In this document: piece by piece, positions 43,774 to 55,533 of the stretch
Numbering within the stretch: position 1 is the first letter of the stretch
How the letters are laid out: each line of letters starts with the position of its first letter
DNA from: Candidatus Gagatemarchaeum stordalenia
Lineage (GTDB): Archaea > Thermoproteota > Nitrososphaeria > Nitrososphaerales > Gagatemarchaeaceae
DNA length: 55,535 nt
NCBI GenBank assembly: GCA_003164815.1
Contig: PLUF01000065.1
Span: 1 to 55,535 of the forward strand
Direction: 5' to 3'
Translations under genes and position numbers: made by a program
The notes under the pieces: model-generated
Told to the model about the DNA's origin: nothing
Databases searched by the model: none
What the model saw: the letters and a program-made list of their open reading frames with translations, nothing else

Positions 43774-44161
43774 TCCTCGACACAAACATACTCATCTCCG
43801 CCCTAGCGTGGAACGGGAAGCCGCACAAGATATTGGAGCAGATAATCAGCGAAGACATAAGCTCTTCATCTCCCACGCTCAATTTGAAGAACTCTCGAGA
43901 GTGCTGGACTATCCTAAGTTCGAATTCGAGGATGAACAGAAATTGAGATTCAAGGCTCTTGTATCAGCCATCGCGACTTTCGTCGACGTTCCCGCAAGAC
44001 TGGACATTGTCAAGGAAGATCCAGCAGACAATGTGATTCTGGAATGTGCTATGGCTGCAAGAGCAGATTTCATAGTTTCTGGCGATGAACACCCGCTCTC
44101 CCTTGGAAAGGTTGATGGGACTAGAATAGTGACAGCGAACGACTTCCTAAAGGCGGGATAG
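43770..44161 (+). pseudogene. PIN-domain toxin (VapC-like), frameshifted
   Basis: The first part reads VVLDTNILISALAWNGKPHK in one frame with the first catalytic Asp. After SED I the frame must change to read LFISHAQFEELSRVLDYPKF onward, which contains DNVILECAMAARADFIVSGD with the later acidic residues. One missing A at about 43,859-43,862 explains the break. No ATG, GTG or TTG fits the N-terminus; GTA at 43770 stands where a GTG would be expected. With two defects the RNase toxin is probably dead, unless these are sequencing errors. Confidence 0.7.
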
Positions 44162-44239
44162 AATCAGGTGCTTTCGCTTCACTAATTAGCATAGAATTAT
44201 TTTTCTTTATGAGTGATTATAACTTTAAGCTAACTGCTG

Positions 44240-44467
44240 TCATACTGGTCCATATGGATCTGAGAGATGAGACAGTAAGGCGAGCGCCTCTTGAATGGCC
44301 TCCCTTGAGACTGCCATCGCCTTCCCGATACCGATAAGCGTCACCGCTTCGATGATAGCCTGAAGGTTCTTCGTTCGAGATACCTCCTGCAAGGCATTCA
44401 AACGCCTGCGGACAATCGAACTTCCCATCTTGCTTGGCTGAGCAATCGGACCCGTTTGATTTTCCAA
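44240..44467 (-). CDS. Small helical protein, unknown
   Basis: 75 residues downstream of katG on the same strand. A basic N-terminus (SSIVRRRLNALQEVSRTKN) precedes two predicted helices (AIIEAVTLIGIGKAMAV, REAIQEALALLSHL). The overlapping frame ending at 44504 has poorer composition and is rejected. The flanking DNA is A/T-rich. No family is recognised. Confidence 0.4.
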   Translation of the reverse strand: MENQTGPIAQPSKMGSSIVRRRLNALQEVSRTKNLQAIIEAVTLIGIGKAMAVSREAIQEALALLSHLSDPYGPV

Positions 44468-44500
44468 GCTTATCCTGCTTGACCCGAAACCTGAATTCTT

Positions 44501-47287
<2,787 letters not shown>

Positions 47288-47755
47288 ATGAAGCCTACGC
47301 AGAGGGGCACCGAGTCCGCCAAGAGCACCGCCGCGACCAGCAAGAAGGCCAAGGGATTCACGGACGAGGAAAAAGCCGCGATGAAGGAGCGCATCCAAGA
47401 GCTGAAGGCGGACACGGAGAAGGCGGACGGGGAGAGCTCCGTGCTCGCGAAGATCGCCAAGATGTCGGAACCTGATCGCAATATGGCCAGGCGGCTCCAC
47501 GCCATCATCAAAGCCAGCGCTCCAAGCCTCACGCCGAGACTCTGGTACGGGATGCCCGCGTACTCCAAGGACGGCAATGTCTTCTTCTTCTTCCAACCAG
47601 CGGAGAAGTTCAAGACGAGGTACGCGACGTTAGGCTTCAGCGACGAGGCGAACCTCGACGAGGGCGCCATGTGGCCGACCGCCTTCGCGCTGAAGGGATT
47701 GACTGCAGCCGAAGAGGCAAGGATCGCCGCGCTCGTGAAGAAAGCGGTGAGCTAA
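47288..47755 (+). CDS. DUF1801 (YdhG-like) protein, long form
   Basis: 155 residues. A Lys/Ser-rich tail (about 1-23) and a helical segment lead into the DUF1801 fold with [20 protein letters not shown] and [15 protein letters not shown]. The family is small and soluble; Bacillus relatives were described as intracellular iron chaperones, but that role is not established for archaea. TTTTAAAAA is 25-33 bases upstream. A paralogue follows. Confidence 0.75.
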   Translation: MKPTQRGTESAKSTAATSKKAKGFTDEEKAAMKERIQELKADTEKADGESSVLAKIAKMSEPDRNMARRLHAIIKASAPSLTPRLWYGMPAYSKDGNVFFFFQPAEKFKTRYATLGFSDEANLDEGAMWPTAFALKGLTAAEEARIAALVKKAVS

Positions 47756-47886
47756 GGACCGGGCTCGCAAGGGTGCTGTCTAGTCCTCGTTTGGTCTGGC
47801 GCGGGGTGCACCCAGTACCAAACTCCAGCTTGACAGAGCCTTCATGAAGACTACGTTTAAGAACCTCGGGACCTTCTAACCAAACG

Positions 47887-48312
47887 ATGCGGTCGAGCCC
47901 GTCCCAGATCATCGACAAGCAGATTGCGGCCCTGACCGACTGGCGCGGTGGGGCGCTGGCCAAGCTTCGCAAGATCATCCATGATTCCGACCCGGACATC
48001 GTCGAGGAGTTGAAATGGAAGGGCGCCCCTGTGTTTTCCCACGATGGCTTGGTCTGTCTTTTCAAACCTTTCAAGGATAAGGTGAAGTTGACGTTCTACG
48101 AAGGTGCGAGCCTTCCGGATCCTGAGAAGCTATTCAACTCCATGCTCGAAGGTAACAAGTGGAGAGCCATCGATTTCTTCGAGGGAGACGAAATCAAGGA
48201 GCACGCTCTGAAAGATATCCTCCGTGCTGCCGTAGCTCACAATCGTGCTGGGCTGAAGGGGAAGACCCCGGCAGGTGCTCGCGGGATTCCGGCCAAAGTA
48301 CACAAAAAATAG
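47887..48312 (+). CDS. DUF1801 protein, paralogue
   Basis: 141 residues. QIIDKQIAALTDWRGGALAKLRK then EELKWKGAPVFSHDG and KVKLTFYEGASL mark DUF1801. The basic tail ends KVHKK. GTTTAAG at about 47,858-47,864 is 23-29 bases before the ATG. It sits 131 bases after the first family member, each with its own promoter. Confidence 0.8.
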   Translation: MRSSPSQIIDKQIAALTDWRGGALAKLRKIIHDSDPDIVEELKWKGAPVFSHDGLVCLFKPFKDKVKLTFYEGASLPDPEKLFNSMLEGNKWRAIDFFEGDEIKEHALKDILRAAVAHNRAGLKGKTPAGARGIPAKVHKK

Positions 48313-48421
48313 AAAACGCCTTCTGACAATCCCGCACGCTGGCGTTGTCTGTCGGGCCGGTCCACCTGGAGATAGTCCGGTGTCGCGAAGACTCTTCCGG
48401 AGACGCGACAAGATCCGCTTG

Positions 48422-50344
48422 TCATCTTGTCAGGTCTGTTCGAGTCCCCGAGCGACGGAAGACGGTCCCGAAGCCGATGAGCGAAGCCAGAACCGCGACG
48501 ATTGCTCCGACCTCGATGACTGTCGCCGCGAGACTGGAGTGCACTCCTGTGGAGGGGAGGGTTTGAATTGCCAGCATCTGATCTACGGTTCTTGGAGAAG
48601 CCCCTCCAGGAACTAGTACGTAGACGGCGACTAGTGAAATGGTCGAGGTGGTGCTTCCGACAACCACCGTGTAGAACCTGTTCGTCGTGCCGTCATTCCA
48701 ATGGTTGAAGAAGTAGTTGCCGGAATCTGCTACTGCTATCCGGTAGGTCTGCCCGTTATTCACGGTGAACGCGCAAGGGGAGAAGCAGCTCTGGACCAGC
48801 GTCGCGCCCTGCCACAGCGTCGTGTAGTAGCCCGCTATGGGGTTGTTGGACACATTGACTGTGCCGACCGAGATAACCGAATCGGTTGGCGGAGTCGGCG
48901 TACCGGTGTTCGTATAGACGGCGGTAAAGACGGTGTTGGACGATATTGAGAATGTTCTGAATCTAAGTGCCGACCCGGTATCAAGCCAGTGGGCGAACGC
49001 GTAGTTACCACTGTCGAACACTCCCACCGTCAGAACTGTGTTTGGGGTGACACAGAACGTCACGGGCGTTAGACCATTTTCTATGGATTGTGAGGCGTTC
49101 CAAATGTCACTATATTCACCTGTCAAGGCAGCGCCGCTCGAAGTCACTGAGTTGACTGTCAAGTAGACACAAGACGCACTAATTGAAGTCAATGTTGTGG
49201 TTGTGGTCGTAGGCGGTGAGGCGCAAGTGCCGTAGATACCCGAGGGGCCAAAATCATTCACCAATTGATAGGCAACCGCCCAGGGGATGCTGTAGAAGTA
49301 GACAATCTGGTGTGTGGTGGCGTTCGTGTACTGACCAGTGACGAAAGCGCACTCCGATGCAGGGGGTGATGTGGAGGTCGCAGTGACCGTTGTGGAGGCG
49401 GTTGTGGAACTGCTAGTGGTCGAAGTCCTTGTAGTTGAACTCGAAGTAGTGGAACTTATGGAAGTTGATGTGCTACTGGAAGTCGTTGATGTGCTACTGG
49501 AAGTCGTTGTGGTTGTAGGGGCAGCATAGGTGATGGTGTTACCGCCAGCCATCGTAACTGCTGTTTGTGAGAGTGCCTGACCAGTTAGTGATGCTCCGGG
49601 GTTGAGCGCTATTGTCGTTGCACTTAGAATGACCCCTGCAAAGGAAGTGAGTGAACCAAGTGTGGTTCCAAGAGTTACGCCAATCGGCCCTGCGGATGCG
49701 TCAACCCAGAAGATGTTCTGAGGTTGACATCCACCAGTTAGTTGGAGATTACCTTCTACGGTAAGACCTTGTGCTATTTGGAAGACGAAGACTGCGCTTG
49801 GAAGGGCAGAACAGTCTAGAGTGAGGGTTGTCCCAATTGGAATGTCAACTCCCGTGCTCCACTTGTAGATGTTGCCAGTAGTAAGAGCGTTGAGGGTCTG
49901 GCCGCCAAGGTTTCCTGCTTCAAAGTTGACTACAGGAGCGGGAGTGGTTAGACCATTTGCGGTTGTGTATGCTGTGTACATGTTGTTTACAGCTGTTGTC
50001 AGCATAGTGGGAGTAGGTGGTGCGTAGTTAGCCGCATATACATCGCCAGACACTAGGGAAGATCTTGCGAATGTTCCTGAGGAGTCGAGCACCAAACCAA
50101 AGCCTGTTATTGCAGTAGAAGCGATCGGGCTTACTGCAATACTGCCAGTAATTGGAACGCCAGTAGCCCCAGTAATTGAAATTCCTGATTCAGCCAGAAT
50201 GGCAAAGTTACCTGCTGTTCCAAGATTTACTGGTTGAAGAGTGGTTGCGGCAAAAGACTGTGACAATGGGAACGCCAGAAACGGAAGCGTGAGAATCAGC
50301 ATCACAACTACAATCGAAACTATTCCTGCCTTGTGATTGTTCAT
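48422..50344 (-). CDS. Surface-anchored DUF3494 ice-binding-like protein
   Basis: 640 residues. A signal peptide (about 1-33) precedes a DUF3494 domain (about 38-275): VNLGTAGNFAILAESGIS, ITGSIAVSP, DIPIGTTLTLDC, SAVFVFQIAQ, NIFWV and ASLTGQALSQTAVTM, the beta-solenoid of ice-binding adhesion proteins. A Ser/Thr linker follows, then two copies of a roughly 85-residue domain with a shared core (VFDSGNYAFAHWLD and VADSGNYFFNHWND), and a C-terminal membrane helix (about 612-632). It is displayed on the cell surface, possibly for ice binding or adhesion. CATTAAG at 50368-50374 is a leaderless-type box A. Confidence 0.85.
   Translation of the reverse strand: MNNHKAGIVSIVVVMLILTLPFLAFPLSQSFAATTLQPVNLGTAGNFAILAESGISITGATGVPITGSIAVSPIASTAITGFGLVLDSSGTFARSSLVSGDVYAANYAPPTPTMLTTAVNNMYTAYTTANGLTTPAPVVNFEAGNLGGQTLNALTTGNIYKWSTGVDIPIGTTLTLDCSALPSAVFVFQIAQGLTVEGNLQLTGGCQPQNIFWVDASAGPIGVTLGTTLGSLTSFAGVILSATTIALNPGASLTGQALSQTAVTMAGGNTITYAAPTTTTTSSSTSTTSSSTSTSISSTTSSSTTRTSTTSSSTTASTTVTATSTSPPASECAFVTGQYTNATTHQIVYFYSIPWAVAYQLVNDFGPSGIYGTCASPPTTTTTTLTSISASCVYLTVNSVTSSGAALTGEYSDIWNASQSIENGLTPVTFCVTPNTVLTVGVFDSGNYAFAHWLDTGSALRFRTFSISSNTVFTAVYTNTGTPTPPTDSVISVGTVNVSNNPIAGYYTTLWQGATLVQSCFSPCAFTVNNGQTYRIAVADSGNYFFNHWNDGTTNRFYTVVVGSTTSTISLVAVYVLVPGGASPRTVDQMLAIQTLPSTGVHSSLAATVIEVGAIVAVLASLIGFGTVFRRSGTRTDLTR
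49464..49505 (-). repeat. Tandem 21-base repeat in the Ser/Thr linker
   Basis: Two perfect copies of a 21-base unit, 49464-49484 and 49485-49505, each encoding seven Ser/Thr-rich residues in frame. It can change linker length without breaking the frame. Confidence 0.85.
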
Positions 50345-50577
50345 TTGAATTAGAAAAAAAAAGATCTCTTAATGTTACTATCCAAGCTTTTCCCTGTAAC
50401 AATCTTCGTTCGCGATGATGGTCATTCCTAACCATAATTGTCGAAATTGTAGAAAGTGCTAAGAAACATAGGTTACGAGCATAGACCGATTTGAGATCAA
50501 GGGAATCGGCCTAAGTGCTCGAAGACTCAACCATGAAGCAAAGAAAGCCAAGCACTTGTTCCTGCTGATGTATTCAG

Positions 50578-50742
50578 TCAGCGGCCCGGCTGCTCGAATT
50601 CCCAGATTGTTTCAAGGAGCAGCTCGGGAGACTCGCTCTGGGGAACGTGGCCTGTTCCGGCGAGCAACTCGAACTTGGCCCCTCGGATGGCATTGCGACT
50701 CGTCCAGAGCAAGAATGATTCTCGACGCGTTAGGCCGAGTGA
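50578..50742 (-). pseudogene. Alpha/beta hydrolase remnant (C-terminal end)
   Basis: The minus-strand frame reads FLLWTSRNAIRGAKFELLAG then TGHVPQSESPELLLETIWEF and stops. This is the end of an alpha/beta hydrolase, including the catalytic His (GTGHVPQ). The nucleophile Ser part is missing and the frame closes upstream with no start codon. It occupies most of the otherwise empty 50,345-50,800 gap. Confidence 0.6.
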
Positions 50743-50800
50743 CTCCGTCGAGTTTGGTAATACCTAAGACTGTCATGAGACAATATACGGTTAGCCTATT

Positions 50801-51250
50801 ATGTTCCGACGGAGACTTGCGAGCATGCTAGCAAATGAGACAAGACGGTACGAGAATCGGAACGTGGACCTGAGCATGCTCAGGGCAGATATCGTCTCGT
50901 ACCTCCAATCAGACGGGTTCAAGATTCAGGAGCCGAAGCAGGGAGAGGCGAAGATGCTTATTCAGGCTCAGAAAGGTGGCTTCTTGAAATCGTTCATATC
51001 AGCAGAACGAGCATTGACCATGCTGATCGAGGGGGCACCTAACGACTTCACGGTGCGAATCGGTATCGGAAGGTGGGTACAGAACATAGCGGTGACGACT
51101 GTGGAGACACTCGCTATCGCGCCGCTGTTCCTCCCGCTAGATGTGGCCGAGATGGCATGGAACTTCGAGGTGAGGGACAAGATCGCCAACAAGGTTGACG
51201 CGATGGTACAGGCACGCTCCCAGCCAACTGCGGTCTCAGTCGGTTCATAA
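50801..51250 (+). CDS. Conserved-looking protein of unknown function
   Basis: 149 residues. A mixed domain (IVSYLQSDGFKIQEPKQGEA ... FTVRIGIGRW) is followed by a hydrophobic stretch (VETLAIAPLFLPLDVAEMAW) and a helical tail. The first part looks like a small alpha/beta ligand-binding domain. CAATATAC at about 50,777-50,784 is 17-24 bases upstream. No confident family. Confidence 0.55.
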   Translation: MFRRRLASMLANETRRYENRNVDLSMLRADIVSYLQSDGFKIQEPKQGEAKMLIQAQKGGFLKSFISAERALTMLIEGAPNDFTVRIGIGRWVQNIAVTTVETLAIAPLFLPLDVAEMAWNFEVRDKIANKVDAMVQARSQPTAVSVGS

Positions 51251-51304
51251 GGCGCTTGGGACGGACGGGGAAGGCGTGGCAGCGGACGGCGCGCCTTTCC
51301 ACTC

Positions 51305-51310
51305 TTTTTT
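51305..51310 (+). terminator. Oligo-T terminator candidate
   Basis: A T6 run after CACTC, 55 bases past the stop at 51250. Archaeal termination commonly uses T tracts without a hairpin. Confidence 0.35.
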
Positions 51311-51501
51311 CAAAGCAACAGTCCCACTATCTCTTGCCATCGACGTCTTCTGTTTGTTCTCCTTCCGCACCCGTCTGCCGGACTAGACAGCTATCGTTTA
51401 TCTAACACCTCGACAGGAAGGGTGAAACGAAGGGATAACGTGAGGTCCGTCTTGAGCGCCCGGCGAGTTTCGTTCTCATACACTGATCCGGGAACCATTG
51501 G

Positions 51502-52221
51502 GTGAGACCTTTCTTGGGTGAAAAACCGCTCACCGAGCAACACGCCCGATCCAGCTTCCTCTCTAACTTCATACTTGGGAGTCAGGACGGATTGGTGAAC
51601 GTCCTCGGAATATTGCTGGGGCTGACCGCCGCCACGAGCGACCTACGATTGATCTTCGTAGCGGCCTTTGCGGCGCTCGGAGCCGAGTCAATCTCCATGG
51701 GGGCCGTTGCCTACACGTCCACCCTGGCGAGGAGGAAGCAGTATCAGAAGGAGGTCAACCGCGAAGAGACCGAGATGAGGGAAGTACCCCAGGTGGAGAA
51801 GAAGGAGGTGAGGGACGTCTTCCAGAAATGGGGGTACAAGGGCCAGGAGCTCGAACGATTGACCGACCTGATCGCCTCCAAGCCCAAAGCGTTGCTCGAG
51901 TTCATGATGTCCAACGAGCTCCAGCTTCAGCCGGTCGACGCCTCCGAACCCAGGAGAAGCTTCCTGGTCGTGCTGAGCTCCACCATCTTCGGCTCGATAA
52001 TCCCTCTGATTCCTTACTTCCTTGAAGGCAAGGAGCTCCTGCTGGCTGCGATTGGCTCGGTGATGATCAGTGGCGTGGTGCTCTTTGCCATCGGGTACTA
52101 CGAGGCGAGGACGACGGTCGGGTCTCTCTGGAAGAGTGGTATTCAGATGGCCATGATTGGCCTAGCGGCAGGACTGGCCGGCTTCCTGATTGGACATTTC
52201 ATTGGTGCCTCGCCAGTTTAG
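51502..52221 (+). CDS. VIT1/CCC1-type Fe/Mn transporter
   Basis: 239 residues from a GTG. The first helix region SSFLSNFILGSQDGLVNVLG and the following LGAESISMGAVAYTSTL match VIT1/CCC1 proteins; a charged cytoplasmic insert (about 78-130, rich in Glu/Lys) would be the metal-binding domain, followed by the last helices (SSTIFGSIIPLIPYF, GSVMISGVVLFAIGYYEART). It moves Fe(II) or Mn(II) across the membrane by antiport. Confidence 0.88.
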   Translation: MRPFLGEKPLTEQHARSSFLSNFILGSQDGLVNVLGILLGLTAATSDLRLIFVAAFAALGAESISMGAVAYTSTLARRKQYQKEVNREETEMREVPQVEKKEVRDVFQKWGYKGQELERLTDLIASKPKALLEFMMSNELQLQPVDASEPRRSFLVVLSSTIFGSIIPLIPYFLEGKELLLAAIGSVMISGVVLFAIGYYEARTTVGSLWKSGIQMAMIGLAAGLAGFLIGHFIGASPV

Positions 52222-52538
52222 CTCCAACCGGACCTCGGGTCGGTACAAGTCCAATCAACGAAAGCATGCTTGGCGAATCTTTCCAATCCCATCACCGCCT
52301 GTGTCCGGAGGCCCTCCCGTCTCAAGGAGTGAAGGTACGACGCAGGATAACAGAACTTCAGGCGGGCTACTCCAATGGGGAGCATCCTGACGGATTTGAT
52401 TGTGGAGCTGTGAAGGGAGCTGGGGCTTTGCTCCGTAAGCGTTGGAATGCCTGTTGAGGGTGGTCCCTTTGATTCGGCCTTGCGGATGTGACAAATCGCT
52501 TAAGAGGCATGACGCCCATGGCATCCCGACGTCCTCTC
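52222..52538. other. Intergenic region
   Basis: No gene that I can support. A CTTAAG at 52499-52504 may be the promoter element for the next gene. Confidence 0.4.
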
Positions 52539-54140
52539 ATGAAGTGTAGCGAAGTTAGGACATTTCTGTCTCAGATAAACGATAGGGATGAGCCTATCCC
52601 TCCAATTCCCTTGGCCGATTTGAGTTACCTGTCCGACAATGGCTATGTCTTGAGGTCAACCAAAGAAGATTACGACGAGGGGGTTGCCGAAGTGGCTAGG
52701 CTGTCTCAGGCAACCACTGAAATGGAGAATAAGAAGGCGGAAGAGGAACAGGTGGATGCGGCCTTTCAGCAGGACGAACAGAAGGAGCACTCGTTCATGT
52801 TCCATCTTGAACACGGAGCGGAGAAGGACGAGTTGGTTCAGAGGGTCGCGAGCGAGGCAGCCGCCCTCTCCGCCGAAGAATCCGAACTGACCGCGCTGGA
52901 GGCCAATGTGAACGCCCTCATCCAGAAGAAGTCCATGGTCGACCGGATGGTGACCTGTGGCGGAGAATATCTGTCCCTTACAGACATCGGAAGGGTTATA
53001 CTAAACGACCTCAGCGTCAGGGACTACAGAGTGGCAGACCAAGAGTTCCCTGACTTTACAGCCGAGATCAGGGCGACCTACACCGAGCTTCGGTCAATAG
53101 CAGACAGGGCCAGTTCCTATGTGGTCTTCCTCAAGTTCACGGTTGCCGAGATGGAGGATCTGGTAGAAGACTCGACACCCCCGAGCAGTCCCAATCCCGA
53201 CGGGGGGCACGCCGCTGTTCAAGCCCCATCAACGCTGTGGAGCATAGCGATAGGGCTGGGCAAGCTTCAGGGTGATACCGCCCAGATAAGAGAGAGGTTC
53301 GCGCAGGCGCTTGACTCTCTTCACGGCCTTGGATCCATGACCGCCAGCAAGCTGATGGCGGCCGAGATCATGACCGCAGCCAGCAGTCAGGATCTCCAGA
53401 GCCTTGAAACCGCCCTAAGGGACCTCGACCAGCGGATGAGAGATCAAGGCGTCCCTGAGGAGCTGTCCGTTGGGGTCGCCGCCACGATCATGGCAGGCAG
53501 GAGGTTCGACGGGACCTATCCGACAGACCGTTTTCCCCAATTCAGAGAACTGACGCCGTCATACGAAGCCGCTGCGATACTGGCCGTGATGAACGTCCCC
53601 TATGAAGGATTGGAGGCCAAGTTCCACGCGTTCAGGTCCATGCTCAGCTCCTGGGGATACATGACATCGGAGGATACGGAGACCGCTTCGGCCTTCCTGG
53701 CGATCGGGGAGCTGAACGCAGACGAAGTGGAGGAAAAACTGAAGTATATTGTAGAGCAGCTGAAGAACTACCTGGAGTATCCGCTGGTGGCAGCGGCGAT
53801 ACTTGCCTCCATCCCCGTGTTCGAGTCGCACGAGGTCCTCGACCTGATGGAGAAAGCGGTCACTCTGCTCTCCGGGTACGCCACAGGATTGGAGCGCTCC
53901 GAGCTGGTCGCCTTGGCGGTCAGAATGATCCATGGAGTTCGAAATGAGCTTGTAAAGGAGGTCGATTCCACGGCCAAGATCACACAGACGCCGGTGCAAT
54001 TCACCTACATGTCTCACCCAGGCTTCCTTCTCTGGTACTATCCGGTGATCGTGGCTCATTCATCCTACAGCTCGACCTTTAGCGGGATGGGAGGCTTCCA
54101 CCCGGCCCACAGCCATGGGATCGGGGGGTTCGCGGGTTGA
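52539..54140 (+). CDS. Large helical protein of unknown function
   Basis: 533 residues from ATG 52539, chosen because CTTAAG lies 35-40 bases upstream; GTG 52488 or ATGs at 52509 and 52518 would lengthen it by 7-17 residues. The N-terminus (about 1-45) looks like a winged-helix start (LADLSYLSDNGYVLRST). A Glu/Lys-rich coiled coil follows (about 50-130), then a helical repeat-like C-terminal half (about 230-490) containing AAILAVMNVPYEGLEAK and AAAILASIPVFESHEVLDL, and a Gly/His tail. Cytoplasmic, no catalytic motif seen. Function unknown. Confidence 0.65.
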   Translation: MKCSEVRTFLSQINDRDEPIPPIPLADLSYLSDNGYVLRSTKEDYDEGVAEVARLSQATTEMENKKAEEEQVDAAFQQDEQKEHSFMFHLEHGAEKDELVQRVASEAAALSAEESELTALEANVNALIQKKSMVDRMVTCGGEYLSLTDIGRVILNDLSVRDYRVADQEFPDFTAEIRATYTELRSIADRASSYVVFLKFTVAEMEDLVEDSTPPSSPNPDGGHAAVQAPSTLWSIAIGLGKLQGDTAQIRERFAQALDSLHGLGSMTASKLMAAEIMTAASSQDLQSLETALRDLDQRMRDQGVPEELSVGVAATIMAGRRFDGTYPTDRFPQFRELTPSYEAAAILAVMNVPYEGLEAKFHAFRSMLSSWGYMTSEDTETASAFLAIGELNADEVEEKLKYIVEQLKNYLEYPLVAAAILASIPVFESHEVLDLMEKAVTLLSGYATGLERSELVALAVRMIHGVRNELVKEVDSTAKITQTPVQFTYMSHPGFLLWYYPVIVAHSSYSSTFSGMGGFHPAHSHGIGGFAG

Positions 54141-54351
54141 GCCGAGCTGGGTCGATCGGGGAAGACCTTGAGAGAAGAAGCTAGGCCGGAGAAGAAGCCT
54201 CTGTCAGCGACCGCCGGGGTGGGACCGGACCCAGACAGGTGGTTCGGTCGGGGCCTCTCAAGTTTAAAAGCGACTTTGATGTTTCAGGGAATGGTGCAGA
54301 CGAGCTGCATGATGCTCTCGGTGATGCTGAATCAGGGCGGCCAGAGAAGAG

Positions 54352-55533
54352 TTGGATAACAACAAGGCACTTGGGGCCGTGCTGTTCGCGTTCTTGCTTG
54401 GAATCGCAGTTCTGGCCAATGTGACCCTGGTCTCGGCATACACGCCTCAGGCCGGAGATCAGTTCGGGTATTCGGAGACGACCACCGTGAACAACGGCCA
54501 GGGGTCGTATTCGGGATACACGGACCAGCTCCTGACGACCGGGATGGAGCAGATGAACTCGATCAACGGGAGCGTCGTCTCCTCATCTTACGACTACTCC
54601 TTCCAGTACAGCAACAACCAAGGGAGCTCCACAGCGAGCACGTCCTCCGGGAGCTACACGTGGTCATCGTCCACTTTCACCTACCTGAACGGGACAGACA
54701 ACGAGCTTGGATTCGGAGGAATCCCGTATTCGAGCCCACTCTACCTCTGGTTCGCCGTGAATCCTTCGCTTCCCGTCGGGAGCAGCTTCTATGTCCTGAG
54801 CTCGCAGTTCACCGTCCTGTCGAAGAACTTCAGCCTGCAGCTGCCGACGGAGAACAAGTACGTCCAGACGATCCAGGCTGAGGGTACCGGCCAATATCAA
54901 CGCAACGACGTGTACGGCGTCTTCACTGCATCGTACACGTGGTACGAGTACTTCGACCCATCCACGGGATATATCGTGGGCTACAATTATGTAGAGCAGG
55001 ACAACGGGCAGGATCAAGGTCAGGCAGGGAGCTTCACCTATACCGATGTCCTCTACGTCACGACGACCAGCTACCCCCTGACAGCTGCGAGCGCCCCCAC
55101 TGGCGCGACGACGTCAACCAGCCAAGAATCGACTGGAGGATTCCCATCGTATCTTACCTACTCCGTAGTGATACTGGCAGTCTTGATCGCTGCGGTTGCC
55201 ATCTATGCAGCGACGAGAGGAAGGCGAAAGGAGTCCCTGCCCAAGCACTCGCCTGTTCCCGATACGCCCCCTCCCCCACCCTCCTCGACACCGTTCCAAT
55301 CAAACGTCGACCTGGGCTCCAAGCCACCCGAGCAGGTCGTGATTAGGGAGGTCGCCAAGGTGAACTGCAAGTACTGTTTACCACCAAATCAAGAAGTGAT
55401 AACAGACACTGGCATTAGGTCGGTGGAGTCTGTTAAGGTTGGAGATCTCGTGTTAACGCACTCTGGAAAATACCAAAAAGTTAGCCGAGTATTTCAACGT
55501 ACGTATGAAGGCAGTAGATGGGATTGTGCCTAG
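54352..55533 (+). CDS. Secreted membrane-anchored protein with an intein-like insert in its zinc ribbon
   Basis: TTG start, signal peptide (about 1-30), then a 220-residue Ser/Tyr/Gln-rich extracellular domain, one membrane helix (TYSVVILAVLIAAVAIYAAT, about 270-288) and a Pro-rich cytoplasmic tail. The tail ends REVAKVNCKYC, the first half of a zinc ribbon. At the second Cys the sequence turns into LPPNQEVITDTGIRSVESVK and VGDLVLTHSGKYQKVSRVF, which match blocks A and following of inteins/Hint domains. A TAG comes after about 20 further residues at 55531-55533, two bases before the window ends, so the remainder is missing, shifted or truncated. Confidence 0.65.
   Translation: MDNNKALGAVLFAFLLGIAVLANVTLVSAYTPQAGDQFGYSETTTVNNGQGSYSGYTDQLLTTGMEQMNSINGSVVSSSYDYSFQYSNNQGSSTASTSSGSYTWSSSTFTYLNGTDNELGFGGIPYSSPLYLWFAVNPSLPVGSSFYVLSSQFTVLSKNFSLQLPTENKYVQTIQAEGTGQYQRNDVYGVFTASYTWYEYFDPSTGYIVGYNYVEQDNGQDQGQAGSFTYTDVLYVTTTSYPLTAASAPTGATTSTSQESTGGFPSYLTYSVVILAVLIAAVAIYAATRGRRKESLPKHSPVPDTPPPPPSSTPFQSNVDLGSKPPEQVVIREVAKVNCKYCLPPNQEVITDTGIRSVESVKVGDLVLTHSGKYQKVSRVFQRTYEGSRWDCA

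Noticed and set aside
43736-43860. Alternative N-terminus of the PIN protein
   Set aside because: The translation is Arg/His-rich and lacks the catalytic Asp; the adjacent frame encodes VVLDTNILIS instead.
52266-52457. 63-residue frame in the gap after the VIT1/CCC1 gene
   Set aside because: No recognisable pattern, no promoter, and unusual Cys/His/Arg composition.
54168-54359. Small frame before the last gene
   Set aside because: No ribosome-binding sequence and no family; a TTTAAAAG promoter-like element lies inside it.
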